A stretch of 64,000 bases of DNA from Streptomyces humidus (lineage in GTDB: Bacteria > Actinomycetota > Actinomycetes > Streptomycetales > Streptomycetaceae). Made by a program: the position numbers and the translations under genes. The notes under the pieces are model-generated. The model was not told where the DNA came from and did not search any database. It worked only from the letters and a program-made list of their open reading frames with translations. Every line of letters starts with the position of its first letter. Within the stretch, counting starts at the first letter, position 1. This document shows, piece by piece, positions 16,112 to 24,510 of this stretch. The stretch is taken from positions 266,340 to 330,339 of the forward strand of contig NZ_BMTL01000004.1 of NCBI RefSeq assembly GCF_014649655.1, written 5' to 3'.

Positions 16112-17743
16112 GTGAGCACCGAGAACGAGGGCAAGAGCGAGGGCACTCAGGTACCCCCGGCCCCGTCCGCACCCCCCGTGCCGGTGGAGTCTCCCTCGGC
16201 CGCCTCACAGGCGCCCGCGCCGGACGCCGGCGCGCCCACCACCCCGCTGCCTGCGGCGCCGGACGCCGGCCGGGCGGGAGCGGCCGGCACGGCCGGAGCG
16301 CCCGAGGAAGGCTGGCCTCCGCCCGGCCCGCCGCGGACGGCGCCCGCCGCGTCCGCTCCGGTCGACGGGGACTGGCCGCCGCCGGCCGTCCCCCACGCCT
16401 CCTCCGGGTATGAGTCCGCATCGCCCCATGGCGGCCCGCCCGCCCCCGGGAGCGACTGGCAGAACCCGCCCCAGGCAACCCCCCTGTACGCCGAAGCCGG
16501 TGCGGGCCCGCACGCGTACGGCGCCGCAGGTGCAGGTGCAGGTGCAGGCGCAGGTGATGCCGGCGCCGGCGGGGGCAGCGGCACCGTCTGGGGGGCCTCC
16601 TACCAGCAGCCCGCGCCCAAGCCGGGCCGTGGCCGCGGCGGGCTCGTCGCCGCGGTCCTGGTCGCCGCGCTGGTCGCCGGCGGCCTGGGCGGCGGCCTCG
16701 GCTACACCCTGGCCAGGAACGACGACAACAGCGGCTCCACCACCGTCTCGGCCTCCACCAGCGGCGGCGACGTCAAGCGTGATCCCGGCACGGTCGCCGG
16801 CGTGGCCGCCAGGGCGCTGCCCAGCACGGTCACCATCGAGGCGGAGTCCAGCAGCGGCGAGGGCGGTACCGGCACCGGTTTCGTCTTCGACACCCAGGGC
16901 CACATCCTCACCAACAACCACGTGGTGGCGGAAGCGGTCAACGGCGGCAAGCTGACGGCCACCTTCCCGGACGGCAAGAAGTACAACGCCGAGATCGTCG
17001 GTCACGCGAAGGGCTACGACGTCGCCGTCATCAAGCTGAAGAACGCCCCCTCGGACCTGAAGCCGCTCACCCTCGGCAACTCGGACAAGGTGGCGGTCGG
17101 AGACTCGACGATCGCGATCGGCGCCCCCTTCGGGCTGTCCAACACCGTCACCACGGGCATCATCAGCGCCAAGAACCGCCCGGTGGCCTCCAGCGACGGC
17201 TCCGGCAGCTCCTCCTCCTACATGAGCGCCCTGCAGACGGACGCCTCGATCAACCCGGGCAACTCCGGCGGCCCGCTGCTGGACGCCTCGGGCAACGTCA
17301 TCGGCATCAACTCCGCTATCCAGTCCACCGGCGGCGGCGGGCTGGGCGGTACCACCCAGTCCGGCTCGATCGGCCTCGGCTTCGCCATCCCGATCAACCA
17401 GGCCAAGTACGTCGCCCAGCAGCTGATCAAGACCGGCGAGCCCGTCTACGCCAAGATCGGCGCGTCGGTCTCGCTGCAGGAGGGCTCGGGCGGCGCGAAG
17501 ATCACCGACACGGCGGAGGGCGGCGCCTCGGCGGTCGAGACCGGCGGCCCGGCCGACCGGGCCGGCCTCAAGCCCGGCGACGTCATCACCAAGCTCGACG
17601 ACATGGTGATCGACAGCGGCCCTACCCTCATCGGCGAGATCTGGACCCACCAGCCCGGCGACAAGGTCACGATCACCTACGAGCGCAGCGGCAAGACCCA
17701 CACGGTGGACCTCACCCTCGGCTCCCGCAAGGGCGACAACTGA
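16112..17743 (+). CDS. Membrane-anchored HtrA/DegP-type serine protease with PDZ domain
   Basis: 543 residues. A Pro/Ala/Gly-rich cytoplasmic N-terminus (1-172) is followed by one membrane helix (about 177-199). The trypsin-like domain has His270 (TNNHVV), Asp303 (YDVAVIKL) and Ser385 (GNSGGPL), all intact. A PDZ domain follows (about 450-540). The start is GTG 16112 after GAGGAG. The protease domain is extracytoplasmic and degrades misfolded secreted proteins under envelope stress. A Gly/Ala run at about 137-152 is encoded by repeated GGTGCA units. Confidence 0.93.
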   Translation: MSTENEGKSEGTQVPPAPSAPPVPVESPSAASQAPAPDAGAPTTPLPAAPDAGRAGAAGTAGAPEEGWPPPGPPRTAPAASAPVDGDWPPPAVPHASSGYESASPHGGPPAPGSDWQNPPQATPLYAEAGAGPHAYGAAGAGAGAGAGDAGAGGGSGTVWGASYQQPAPKPGRGRGGLVAAVLVAALVAGGLGGGLGYTLARNDDNSGSTTVSASTSGGDVKRDPGTVAGVAARALPSTVTIEAESSSGEGGTGTGFVFDTQGHILTNNHVVAEAVNGGKLTATFPDGKKYNAEIVGHAKGYDVAVIKLKNAPSDLKPLTLGNSDKVAVGDSTIAIGAPFGLSNTVTTGIISAKNRPVASSDGSGSSSSYMSALQTDASINPGNSGGPLLDASGNVIGINSAIQSTGGGGLGGTTQSGSIGLGFAIPINQAKYVAQQLIKTGEPVYAKIGASVSLQEGSGGAKITDTAEGGASAVETGGPADRAGLKPGDVITKLDDMVIDSGPTLIGEIWTHQPGDKVTITYERSGKTHTVDLTLGSRKGDN

Positions 17744-17956
17744 CCCCTCGCGCGCTACCTCCCGTACCTCCCCGGGCGCGGCGACCACGGGCCCCACGCG
17801 CGTGTGCTCCGAAGACGTCGAAGACGTCGACGAACAGGGGAGGCCGAGAGGTGCGGGGCAGGGGAAGCCGGTTCGCCGTCAGGGCGGACCGGCGGCCAGG
17901 GGCAGCGGGCGATCCCCGGTCGACCGCCCGCAAGCCTCGCGCGACGCCGGAGTGCC

Positions 17957-18031
17957 GGTAAGGCTGTATCCGCTCCGCCCCGGGTGGGCCGGGGCGGAGG
18001 TGGGTTGCCCGAGCGGCCTGAGGGAACGGTT
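17957..18031 (+). pseudogene. 5' fragment of a tRNA-Ser gene with its upstream region
   Basis: Bases 17999-18031 match the first 33 nt of the intact tRNA-Ser(UGA) at 22789 with one mismatch; similarity ends inside the anticodon stem. The 42 nt before it (17957-17998) match the upstream region of the intact gene with a few changes and two single-base gaps. The copies lie in the same orientation about 4.8 kb apart. This is a partial duplication, likely the left boundary of an inserted segment. Confidence 0.8.
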
Positions 18032-18063
18032 CCCCAGATGCGGGTGCGCATCGGCCGGCGCTC

Positions 18064-18372
18064 TCACCTGGGCCGGGTCGGGTCGGGCTGGGCCGCGAAA
18101 AGAGCCGAGGTCGTCCGCAGGACCTCGTTCGCCCGCTTGAGCCGGGCACTCTCCTTCCGCAGAGCCGCCGACTCCTCACGCTCGGCGGTGGTGAGCATGT
18201 CGTCTCGCTCGCCGGCATCGGCCTCGGCCTGACGGATCCAGCCGCGCAGAGCCTCGTGGTGCACGCCGAGTTCCTCGGCCATGCGGCGGATCACGGGCTT
18301 CGGCTCGGCGGTCCGGTACATCCGAACCGCACGCTCGCGCAACCCCAGCGGGCACTTCCTCGGGGCAGGCAC
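18064..18372 (-). pseudogene. IS3-family transposase OrfA remnant
   Basis: 102 residues resembling IS3-family OrfA: helix-turn-helix (RERAVRMY...GVHHEALRGWIRQAE, about 12-50), then a leucine-zipper-like coiled coil (AALRKESARLKRANEVLRTTSALFAA). The integrase subunit OrfB, which should follow on this strand, is absent. About 30 nt past the stop the tRNA-Ser fragment begins. The element is therefore truncated and cannot move by itself. Confidence 0.75.
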
Positions 18373-18525
18373 TGTCCGGGCTCATCTCACGAGACCCATC
18401 TGACTTTCTGTCACCCGTCCCCGCATCTCGGGGGAACCTCAAACCGACGACCGTCATGTGGAGCCAGAGGCAGGCTCTGGCGGCGTCCGAAGCCCGCGAC
18501 GGTGATCCGGATCAAGGACGGGAAC

Positions 18526-18963
18526 TTACGCGTTCGCGTCGCGAAGCGTGCGCAGGATGCGCTCGAGGTGGCGGCGGTCCTCGGTTGAGAGTGGCCCGGC
18601 GAGGTGGTTGCGCAGGTGGGAGACGTGGGCGGTCAGTGCGTGGTCGAGCGCCTGACCGCCCTTGTCGGTCAGTACGGCGAGTGCGGCTCGTCGGTCGGCG
18701 GGATCGGGGTCGCGGCGGATGAGTCCTTCCTTTTCCATGCGGTCGGCGAGCCGGGTGAAGCCGCCCGAGCTGAAGGACACGGCCTCTGCCAGGTCCGACA
18801 TGCGGAGCTGGTGGCCGGGGGTGCGGCCCAGTCGCAGCAGCACTTCGAACCAGGTATGCGGTATGCCGAGATCGCGGTTGACCAGGGGCTTGATACGGCT
18901 GTGGGCCTCCACGAAGAGACCGAAGAGTGTCACGTCGTCGTCGTTCAGCAGTTGCTCGTTCAC
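18526..18963 (-). CDS. MarR-family transcriptional regulator
   Basis: 145 residues with a winged helix-turn-helix: LLRLGRTPGHQLRMSDLAEAVSFSSGGFTRLADRMEKEGLIRRDPDPADRRA is the typical recognition helix and wing (about 45-95). N- and C-terminal helices form the dimer. It lies within the tRNA-Ser-bounded island, divergent from the MBL-fold gene cluster, and may control it. An AT-rich segment with repeated TGCAGCAGATAT / GCAGATA elements at about 19017-19050, just upstream of its start, may hold its operator. Confidence 0.85.
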   Translation of the reverse strand: MNEQLLNDDDVTLFGLFVEAHSRIKPLVNRDLGIPHTWFEVLLRLGRTPGHQLRMSDLAEAVSFSSGGFTRLADRMEKEGLIRRDPDPADRRAALAVLTDKGGQALDHALTAHVSHLRNHLAGPLSTEDRRHLERILRTLRDANA

Positions 18964-19089
18964 TCCTCAAGGATGGCAGAAGGGCATGAGTGGAAGAAAC
19001 TGCTATTGCAATATCTGTTGCAGCAGATATATTGTCTGCGTCAGCAGATACTTCCGTCGTGTCCACCCCACAGATGTGGAGTCCGCCCC

Positions 19090-19446
19090 ATGGGAAAGCG
19101 CGTCCTGGCCGCCTTCGGCGTCGTAGCTCCCATGGAAGGCGTCCTCGTGTCCGGGCTGTCTGCGGCGCCCGCTTCGGCGGACGCCGTCACCTCCTCCACC
19201 GCCGAGCGGACCGGCTCGAGCGAGGAGGCCCGGTCACGGGTGCTGCGGGTGGCCTGGCCGCAGACCGGCGCCCCTCCGCAAGAACGCTCCGCACCAGGCC
19301 GCCGTCAAGCCGTACCTGAGCCGGCCGCTGTCCAGGGACGCGCAGGAGCGCGCAGTCGCGCCCGCACGGACGTCGCCCCGCCCGCCGGCCGCAGGGGCAT
19401 CTTCGACCACGCCACCATGAACCCGCTCGGCCCGGCCGGTTCATGA
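19090..19446 (+). pseudogene. Possible degenerate secreted-protein ORF
   Basis: 118 codons beginning with a signal-peptide-like stretch (MGKRVLAAFGVV ... SAAPASADA), then low-complexity Ala/Arg/Pro sequence without a recognisable domain. There is no clear ribosome binding site. It lies between the MarR gene and the MBL-fold gene and may be a frameshifted remnant or mere open frame. Confidence 0.25.
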
Positions 19447-19678
19447 GCGACCGCGCTGCCCTCGACCGTTACAGGGCCCGCCTCAGGCTCTCCGTCGGCG
19501 ATGTCCACGGCACCGACCCGTCCCGTCCCACGTCTTCAGCCTCCACCCGATCGACCGGCAGGGCGCCCAAGGCTGAACCCCTGCTCCACACGGGCTGCCC
19601 GCCTCGACCCGGTTCATGTCGTACACGTCGCCGCGAGGCGATTTCCCCGACCATCACCCTTCACCTGAGGAAGCACGC

Positions 19679-20485
19679 ATGAGCACTCTCTCCTTCAAAG
19701 TCCTCGACCTCGACTTCCCGGCCGGCAGCAAGAACAAGACGGCCACCCTCGTCACCGGCGAGAGCGAGGCCCTGCTGGTGGATGCGGCCTTCACCCGCGC
19801 CGACGGCCACCGCCTGGCCGCCGAGATCCTCGACTCCGGCAAGACCCTCACCACCGTCTTCGTCTCCCACGGCGACCCCGACTTCTACTTCGGCGCCGAG
19901 GTGATCGCCGACGCCTTCCCCGAGGCGAGGTTCGTCGCCACCCCGATCGTCATCGAGCACATCAAGCACTCCTACGAGGGCAAGCTGAAGGCCTGGGCGG
20001 CGCTCGGCCCGAACCTCCCCACCCGCCTGGTCGGCCTGGAGCCGCTCACCGGCGACCTCACCCTGGAGGGCCACCGCTTCGAGCTCAGGGGCGGCCCGGC
20101 CGGCCTGCCCGACCGCCACTACCTGTGGCAGGCCGAGCACCGCGCCCTGCTCGGCGGTGTCCTGCTCTTCCAGCAGGAGCACGTCTGGGTCGCCGACACC
20201 CCCACCCCCGGCGACCGCGCCGCCTGGATCGACCTGCTCGACGAGATGGCCGCCCTCGACCCGCACCTGGTCGTCCCCGGCCACCGCCTCCCCGGCACCG
20301 CGGCCGACGGCTCCGCCATCACCGCCACCCGTGACTACCTGATCGCCTTCGAGGAGGAGCTGGGCAAGGCCGCCGACGGTGCCGCGCTGAACGACGCCCT
20401 CGTCAGGCGCTTCCCGGACAACGGCATGCTGATCGCCGCCCAGATCGGCTCGAAGGTCGCCAAGGGCGAGATGAAGTGGGGCTGA
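19679..20485 (+). CDS. MBL-fold metallo-hydrolase-like protein with altered metal motif
   Basis: 268 residues with a metallo-beta-lactamase fold: the N-terminal strand pattern, TVFVSHGDPDFYFGAEVI (about 59-76), a Trp-containing VWVADTPTPGD and a late VVPGH. The usual HxHxDH motif reads HGDPDF, so two of its three histidines are absent; this variant is known to me in a subgroup of MBL-like proteins, where the substrate is unclear. The ATG follows CCTGAGGAAGCACGC. The NTF2-like gene starts 2 nt after its stop, so they form an operon. Confidence 0.82.
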   Translation: MSTLSFKVLDLDFPAGSKNKTATLVTGESEALLVDAAFTRADGHRLAAEILDSGKTLTTVFVSHGDPDFYFGAEVIADAFPEARFVATPIVIEHIKHSYEGKLKAWAALGPNLPTRLVGLEPLTGDLTLEGHRFELRGGPAGLPDRHYLWQAEHRALLGGVLLFQQEHVWVADTPTPGDRAAWIDLLDEMAALDPHLVVPGHRLPGTAADGSAITATRDYLIAFEEELGKAADGAALNDALVRRFPDNGMLIAAQIGSKVAKGEMKWG

Positions 20486-20487
20486 CC

Positions 20488-20898
20488 GTGAGCGAGTTCG
20501 CCATCTCGACCGCGCCCGCCGACGTCGTCCGCCGCCAGTACCTGGCTTCGGCCGCCGGGGATCTGGACGCCCTGCGCGCCACCCTCGCCCCGGACGTGGA
20601 GTGGACGGAGATGGCCGGCTTCCCGCTCGCCGGCACCTACCGCACCCCCGAGGGCGTCACCTCCAATGTCATGGAGAAGCTCGGTCAGGACTGGGACGGC
20701 TGGGCCGCCCACGACGACACCTATGTCGTCGACGGCGAGAACGTCGTCGTGCTCGCCCGCTACACCGCCGTCAACAAGGCCACCGGCAAGCCGATCCACG
20801 TCCGCGTCGCCCACCACTTCGTCGTACGCGGTGGACTCATCGTGCGCTTCGAGCAGTTCGTCGACACCGCGCTCGTCCGCGACGCCATGACCGACTGA
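20488..20898 (+). CDS. SnoaL/NTF2-like fold protein
   Basis: 136 residues with the alpha+beta cone of the NTF2-like superfamily (VVRRQYLASAAGDLDALRATLAPDVEWTE, ... FEQFVDTALVRDAM). Members include ketosteroid isomerase, polyketide cyclases and limonene epoxide hydrolase; the substrate cannot be told. GTG 20488, 2 nt after the MBL gene stop, is chosen. A related but interrupted gene follows, suggesting divergence after duplication or joint acquisition. Confidence 0.75.
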   Translation: MSEFAISTAPADVVRRQYLASAAGDLDALRATLAPDVEWTEMAGFPLAGTYRTPEGVTSNVMEKLGQDWDGWAAHDDTYVVDGENVVVLARYTAVNKATGKPIHVRVAHHFVVRGGLIVRFEQFVDTALVRDAMTD

Positions 20899-20935
20899 GC
20901 CGTACCGCACCCGTCACCCCAGGCAGGAGACACGT

Positions 20936-21316
20936 ATGTCTGCCGCGGACAACAAGGCGCTCGTGATCGCCTTCTACGAGCAGGCCTTCAACGACCACCA
21001 GCCCGAGGCCGCCGCCACCGCGTAGCTCGGCGACAGCTACACCCAGCACAACCCCGAGGCGCAGGACGGCCCGGGAGCCTTCGTCGGCTATGTCCACTGG
21101 CTGCGCGGGCAGTTCCCCGACCTGCGCCTGGACATCAAGCGGGCCATCGCCGAAGGGGACTTGGTGGTCACCCACAGCAACCTGCACCTCAAGCCCGGCG
21201 ACCGGGGCATGGCCGTCGCGGACTTCTGGCGCGTCGTCGACGGGAAGATCGTCGAGCACTGGGACGTGATCCAGGAGGCGCCCGAGAAGAGCGCCAACGA
21301 CAACACCATGTTCTGA
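20936..21316 (+). pseudogene. SnoaL/NTF2-like gene interrupted by an in-frame TAG
   Basis: 127 codons that would give a full SnoaL-like protein (MSAADNKALVIAFYEQ ... YTQHNPEAQDG ... FWRVVDGKIVEHWDVIQ) but for TAG at 21023-21025 (codon 30). At this position the family has an aromatic residue before L/V-G-D; a change from TAC (Tyr) would explain it. The frame after the stop is otherwise undamaged and keeps strong third-position GC, so the mutation is recent or a sequencing error. The ribosome binding site GCAGGAGA is intact. Confidence 0.85.
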
Positions 21317-21434
21317 CCCCACAGCAGCAGCACGGCACTCGTGCCGTACGCGGGTGCCGTGCTGCTCCGCTGCCGTGGTCCAGGCGCACCCGACAGACAA
21401 CCGAACAGAACAGACAGAGAGGCTTCCCCCCACC

Positions 21435-22586
21435 ATGACCAGCCTTCCCAGCCGACGCCGCCTGCTTGCCACCGGAGCGGGCGCCGCTCTCGGCCTCGGT
21501 GTCGCCACTGCCTCCGTCACCCCCGCTCAGGCCGCCACCGGCCAAGCCTCTGCGGGCCGCGTGGCAACGGGCGGCGCCGAGGAGAACCGGACTCTTGACG
21601 AGCTCTACCGGGCAGCCCTCGCCGAGGGCGGCAAGCTCGTGATCTACGCCGGCGGCGACGTCTCCAGCCAGGCGGACGGGATCCGCAACGGCTTCAAGAG
21701 CCGCTTCCCGGACATCGACCTGACGGTGGTCGTCGACTACAGCAAGTTCCACGACGTCCGCGTCGACAACCAGTTCGCGACCGACACCCTGATACCCGAC
21801 GTCGTACAGCTCCAGACCGTGCAGGACTTCGTGCGCTGGAAGGAGCAGGGTCGCCTGCTCGCCTACAAGCCGGCCGGTTTCTCCAAGCTCTACGCCCCCT
21901 TCAGGGACCCGCACGGCGCGTGGGTCGCCGTCCAGGTCAGTGCCTTCAGCTACATGTACGGTCCCGCCGCGGTCGGCTCCGACATCCCCAGCGGTCCGCT
22001 CGACCTGGCCGACGCCCGCTGGAAGGGGAAGATCGCCTCCTCGTACCCGCACGACGACGACGCGGTCCTCTACCTCTACACCCTCTACGTGGAGAAGTAC
22101 GGCTGGGACTGGCTCGCTCGACTGGCCACGCAGGACCTTCAGTTCGCCCGCGGCAGCTACACCCCGAGCGCGGCCGTCACCAGCGGCCAGAAGGCCATCG
22201 GCATCGGCGGGTCCGGCGCGCCGCTGTCCACCGGGCCGGTCAAGTGGGTACTGCCCGAGCAGGCGCCGTTCATGTCCTGGGGACAGCGGGCCGCGATCCT
22301 CAAGCAGGCCGAGAACCCCACCGCCGCCAAGCTGTACCTGAACTGGCGGCTCTCCCTCGAGCAGCAGAAGGCCGCCACCAACGGCTGGTCCGTCCGCACC
22401 GACGTCACCCCGCCGAGCGGGCTGAAGCCCGTCTGGGAGTACCCCAACGGCAACCTCGACGGCTTCCCTCGCTTCATGGCCGACCGCGCGGCGATCGAGC
22501 GCTGGAAGCAGACCTTCGCCCTGTACTTCGGTGAGGTGAAGGGCGACCCCTCACCGGGCTGGCTCGGCCTGCACCCCGGAGCCTGA
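21435..22586 (+). CDS. Tat-exported ABC substrate-binding protein (iron/polyamine class)
   Basis: 383 residues. A twin-arginine signal (SRRRLLATGAG) leads into a type II periplasmic-binding fold (KLVIYAGGDVSSQADGIRNGFKSRFPDIDLTVVVDYSKFHDVR ...), similar to Fe(III)- or spermidine/putrescine-binding proteins. There is no lipobox. No permease or ATPase genes adjoin it, so it either works with components encoded elsewhere or is a leftover of a transferred cluster. It ends the island just before tRNA-Ser. Confidence 0.83.
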   Translation: MTSLPSRRRLLATGAGAALGLGVATASVTPAQAATGQASAGRVATGGAEENRTLDELYRAALAEGGKLVIYAGGDVSSQADGIRNGFKSRFPDIDLTVVVDYSKFHDVRVDNQFATDTLIPDVVQLQTVQDFVRWKEQGRLLAYKPAGFSKLYAPFRDPHGAWVAVQVSAFSYMYGPAAVGSDIPSGPLDLADARWKGKIASSYPHDDDAVLYLYTLYVEKYGWDWLARLATQDLQFARGSYTPSAAVTSGQKAIGIGGSGAPLSTGPVKWVLPEQAPFMSWGQRAAILKQAENPTAAKLYLNWRLSLEQQKAATNGWSVRTDVTPPSGLKPVWEYPNGNLDGFPRFMADRAAIERWKQTFALYFGEVKGDPSPGWLGLHPGA

Positions 22587-22788
22587 CCGCCGACCGGCGC
22601 CGCCCGGCCCCGCACTCCCCGCGCGATGGGCCGGCGGCCCGGCAATTCCGGACCAGGGATCTGCTGCAGCGGGCCGGTGGCGCCAACGAGCCGGAACCGA
22701 GCCGGCGGACCCCGTGTGGACCATGGCCTCCGTGAAGCGCACGATCCCGGTACGCTGTACCCGCTCCGCCCCTGGTGGGCGGGACCGA

Positions 22789-22875
22789 GGTGGGTTGCCC
22801 GAGCGGCCTAAGGGAACGGTCTTGAAAACCGTCGTGGCAGCGATGTCACCGTGGGTTCAAATCCCACACCCACCG
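22789..22875 (+). tRNA. tRNA-Ser(UGA)
   Basis: 87-nt class II tRNA. Acceptor arms GGTGGGT / ACCCACC, anticodon loop CTTGAAA (anticodon TGA) on ACGGT / ACCGT, a long variable arm, T arm GTGGG-TTCAAAT-CCCAC and discriminator G. CCA is not encoded. Its 5' third is duplicated at 17999-18031. Confidence 0.97.
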
Positions 22876-22999
22876 CAGGTGAACGGCCCCTGACCTGGGA
22901 GAGAGGTCGGGGGCTTGTTCATGTCCCGAGTGCTGTGAAGCACTGCGGTTCCCCGTGGGTTCCCGGGCGGCCGGGCACGCGAGGGGCACGCGTCGCTTG

Positions 23000-23284
23000 T
23001 CACTCCTGGGCCCAGTCGAACGGCATGGGGGCGCCTGCCGGGATCACCCACGGGTGGGGGTACCGGGCCTGACAGCCGGTGCAGCGTGCGACGAACGGTC
23101 CTATGTCGGGGTTGGTCAGAACGCTGTAGTGGCCGGACGCCTCGGCGGGGAGCACGTAGCCGTTCGCTGTCGTCTCCAGACCAGGCCATGCCGGAGAGCA
23201 CCGGCAGAGCCGTTCCCCTGCGAATGGCGCGCCCTCAGCAGTCTTCGTCGTGCGCTTGAACAGGTCGGTGAAGGTCTCACGCAT
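23000..23284 (-). CDS. Small hypothetical protein with paired cysteines
   Basis: 94 residues (MRETFTDLFKRTTKTAE...). It contains C-R-C-S and C-T-G-C pairs with aromatic residues around them (ARCTGCQARYPHPWV), a possible zinc site. I recognise no family. It lies directly downstream of tRNA-Ser, where accessory genes often sit, and reads toward it. The start at 23284 is a guess; the frame remains open upstream in low-information sequence. Confidence 0.45.
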   Translation of the reverse strand: MRETFTDLFKRTTKTAEGAPFAGERLCRCSPAWPGLETTANGYVLPAEASGHYSVLTNPDIGPFVARCTGCQARYPHPWVIPAGAPMPFDWAQE

Positions 23285-23710
23285 GGACACGGCGGACTCG
23301 CGTTTCGCAGCGGGTGATCTGGCGGCGCTGAGATTACAGCGCGGTCGGCGGAGCGGCTTCGGGCGGGAGCCGCCCTGGGGCGAGTGATCATGGCCCGCAA
23401 GTTTCCGGCCGGTAGGTCGCGGGTGTCGAGTCCAGCGAGAAGCAGGAGGCCGTGCTGCCGGCGCCGGGATGGCCGGCCGGCCGGGGCGGACGGCCGGAGG
23501 GCTACTGCCACCGGCAGGTGAACCGGGCTTGCTTGACCGTTTATTGACGGGTGCACAGGTGATCATTGCCGTCTGTTCACCCCGCCTTGGTCTGCGGCGA
23601 TGTGTGTTTGACGGAGAACTTCAAGGGGTCCTGAGGGCTCGTCCGGCCGTGTCGTCGGCCGGTGTTCCCGGGACCCGTTCCGTCGCATCCTGATCGACTC
23701 AAGGACAAGT
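23285..23710. other. 426-bp intergenic region
   Basis: Nothing coding is supported. Base composition drops near 23530-23590 (TTGACCGTTTATTGACGG), which could hold the promoter of the following surface-protein gene. Confidence 0.4.
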
Positions 23711-24427
23711 GTGTCTCGTTCAACCCGCGCCGCCACGGCGGTCCGCGTCATGGGCACGTTCGCGGCTTCGGCCGCGCTCGCCGTCGGCGCCGCCTCCACG
23801 GCACTCGCGAGCAGCATCGGCGACTTCTCCGCGGCCGCCGTCTGCGGTCCGCACGGCAGCGGCGTCATCCGCGTCACAGACAAGGATGCCTCCGGCACGC
23901 CCGCCACCGTCTCCCTGTTCCTCCAGCTGAACCAGCCCATCAACAATCTGCGCCTCATCGACACCAAGAGGATCGAGCACCCGACCGCGCGGGGCGTCAC
24001 CGTCGATCTCATTCCCCTGGACTGGTACGCCGGCGAAACGTTCCAGGTTCACGTCAAGGCAGCCGACCAGGTCGACGACGACATCGAGCCTCTGGTCGTC
24101 GTCCAGGACGAGTCCTGCGCGACCGTCGGCCCGTCGGCGTCGGCGTCCACCGCGCCGTCCGGGCGACCGTCGGCGTCGTCTTCTCCGTCGCCGTCCTCGG
24201 CCTCCGTTCCGCCGTCCTCTCCGCCGTCCTCCGTGCCGTCCGGCGCTTCGGCCGCTCCGGTGCAGGGCGGCAGCGGTCCGTCGCCCGCGGGCGGTGGCAC
24301 CGACCTTGCCGAGACCGGGGCGAACAGCGGTACTCCGGTGGTCGCCGGTGTCGCCGCCGCGCTGGTTGTCGTCGGTGGCGGCACCGTCCTCGCGGTGCGC
24401 CGTCGCAGGGTGCCGCGCTCCCACTGA
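23711..24427 (+). CDS. Sortase-anchored surface protein with LAETG signal
   Basis: 238 residues. A signal peptide ends near STALA-SS. The globular part (about 36-138) has two cysteines (CGPHG, ESCAT). A Ser/Pro-rich stalk (139-195) follows. The C-terminal sorting signal is LAETG at 199-203, then a hydrophobic helix and RRRR. LAxTG is the recognition motif of class E sortases of Streptomyces. A sortase gene is not in the window. It starts at GTG 23711. The ligand or role of the globular domain is unknown. Confidence 0.85.
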   Translation: MSRSTRAATAVRVMGTFAASAALAVGAASTALASSIGDFSAAAVCGPHGSGVIRVTDKDASGTPATVSLFLQLNQPINNLRLIDTKRIEHPTARGVTVDLIPLDWYAGETFQVHVKAADQVDDDIEPLVVVQDESCATVGPSASASTAPSGRPSASSSPSPSSASVPPSSPPSSVPSGASAAPVQGGSGPSPAGGGTDLAETGANSGTPVVAGVAAALVVVGGGTVLAVRRRRVPRSH

Positions 24428-24470
24428 CGGCGGGCCCGCGCTCACGCCGGCGTCGGACCCGGCGTCCGGA

Positions 24471-24494
24471 CCCTGAGCCGCATCCGGCTCAGGG
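24471..24494. terminator. Perfect 10-bp hairpin, tetraloop
   Basis: CCCTGAGCCG and CGGCTCAGGG flank CATC between the convergent surface-protein and prim-pol genes. Confidence 0.7.
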
Positions 24495-24510
24495 GCGGGT
24501 CCGGCGCGCG

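Noticed and set aside
17973..17999. Intrinsic terminator after the HtrA gene
   Set aside because: CTCCGCCCCGG/CCGGGGCGGAG does form a hairpin, but the segment aligns with the region upstream of the intact tRNA-Ser. It is part of the duplicated tRNA promoter region and more than 200 nt past the HtrA stop.
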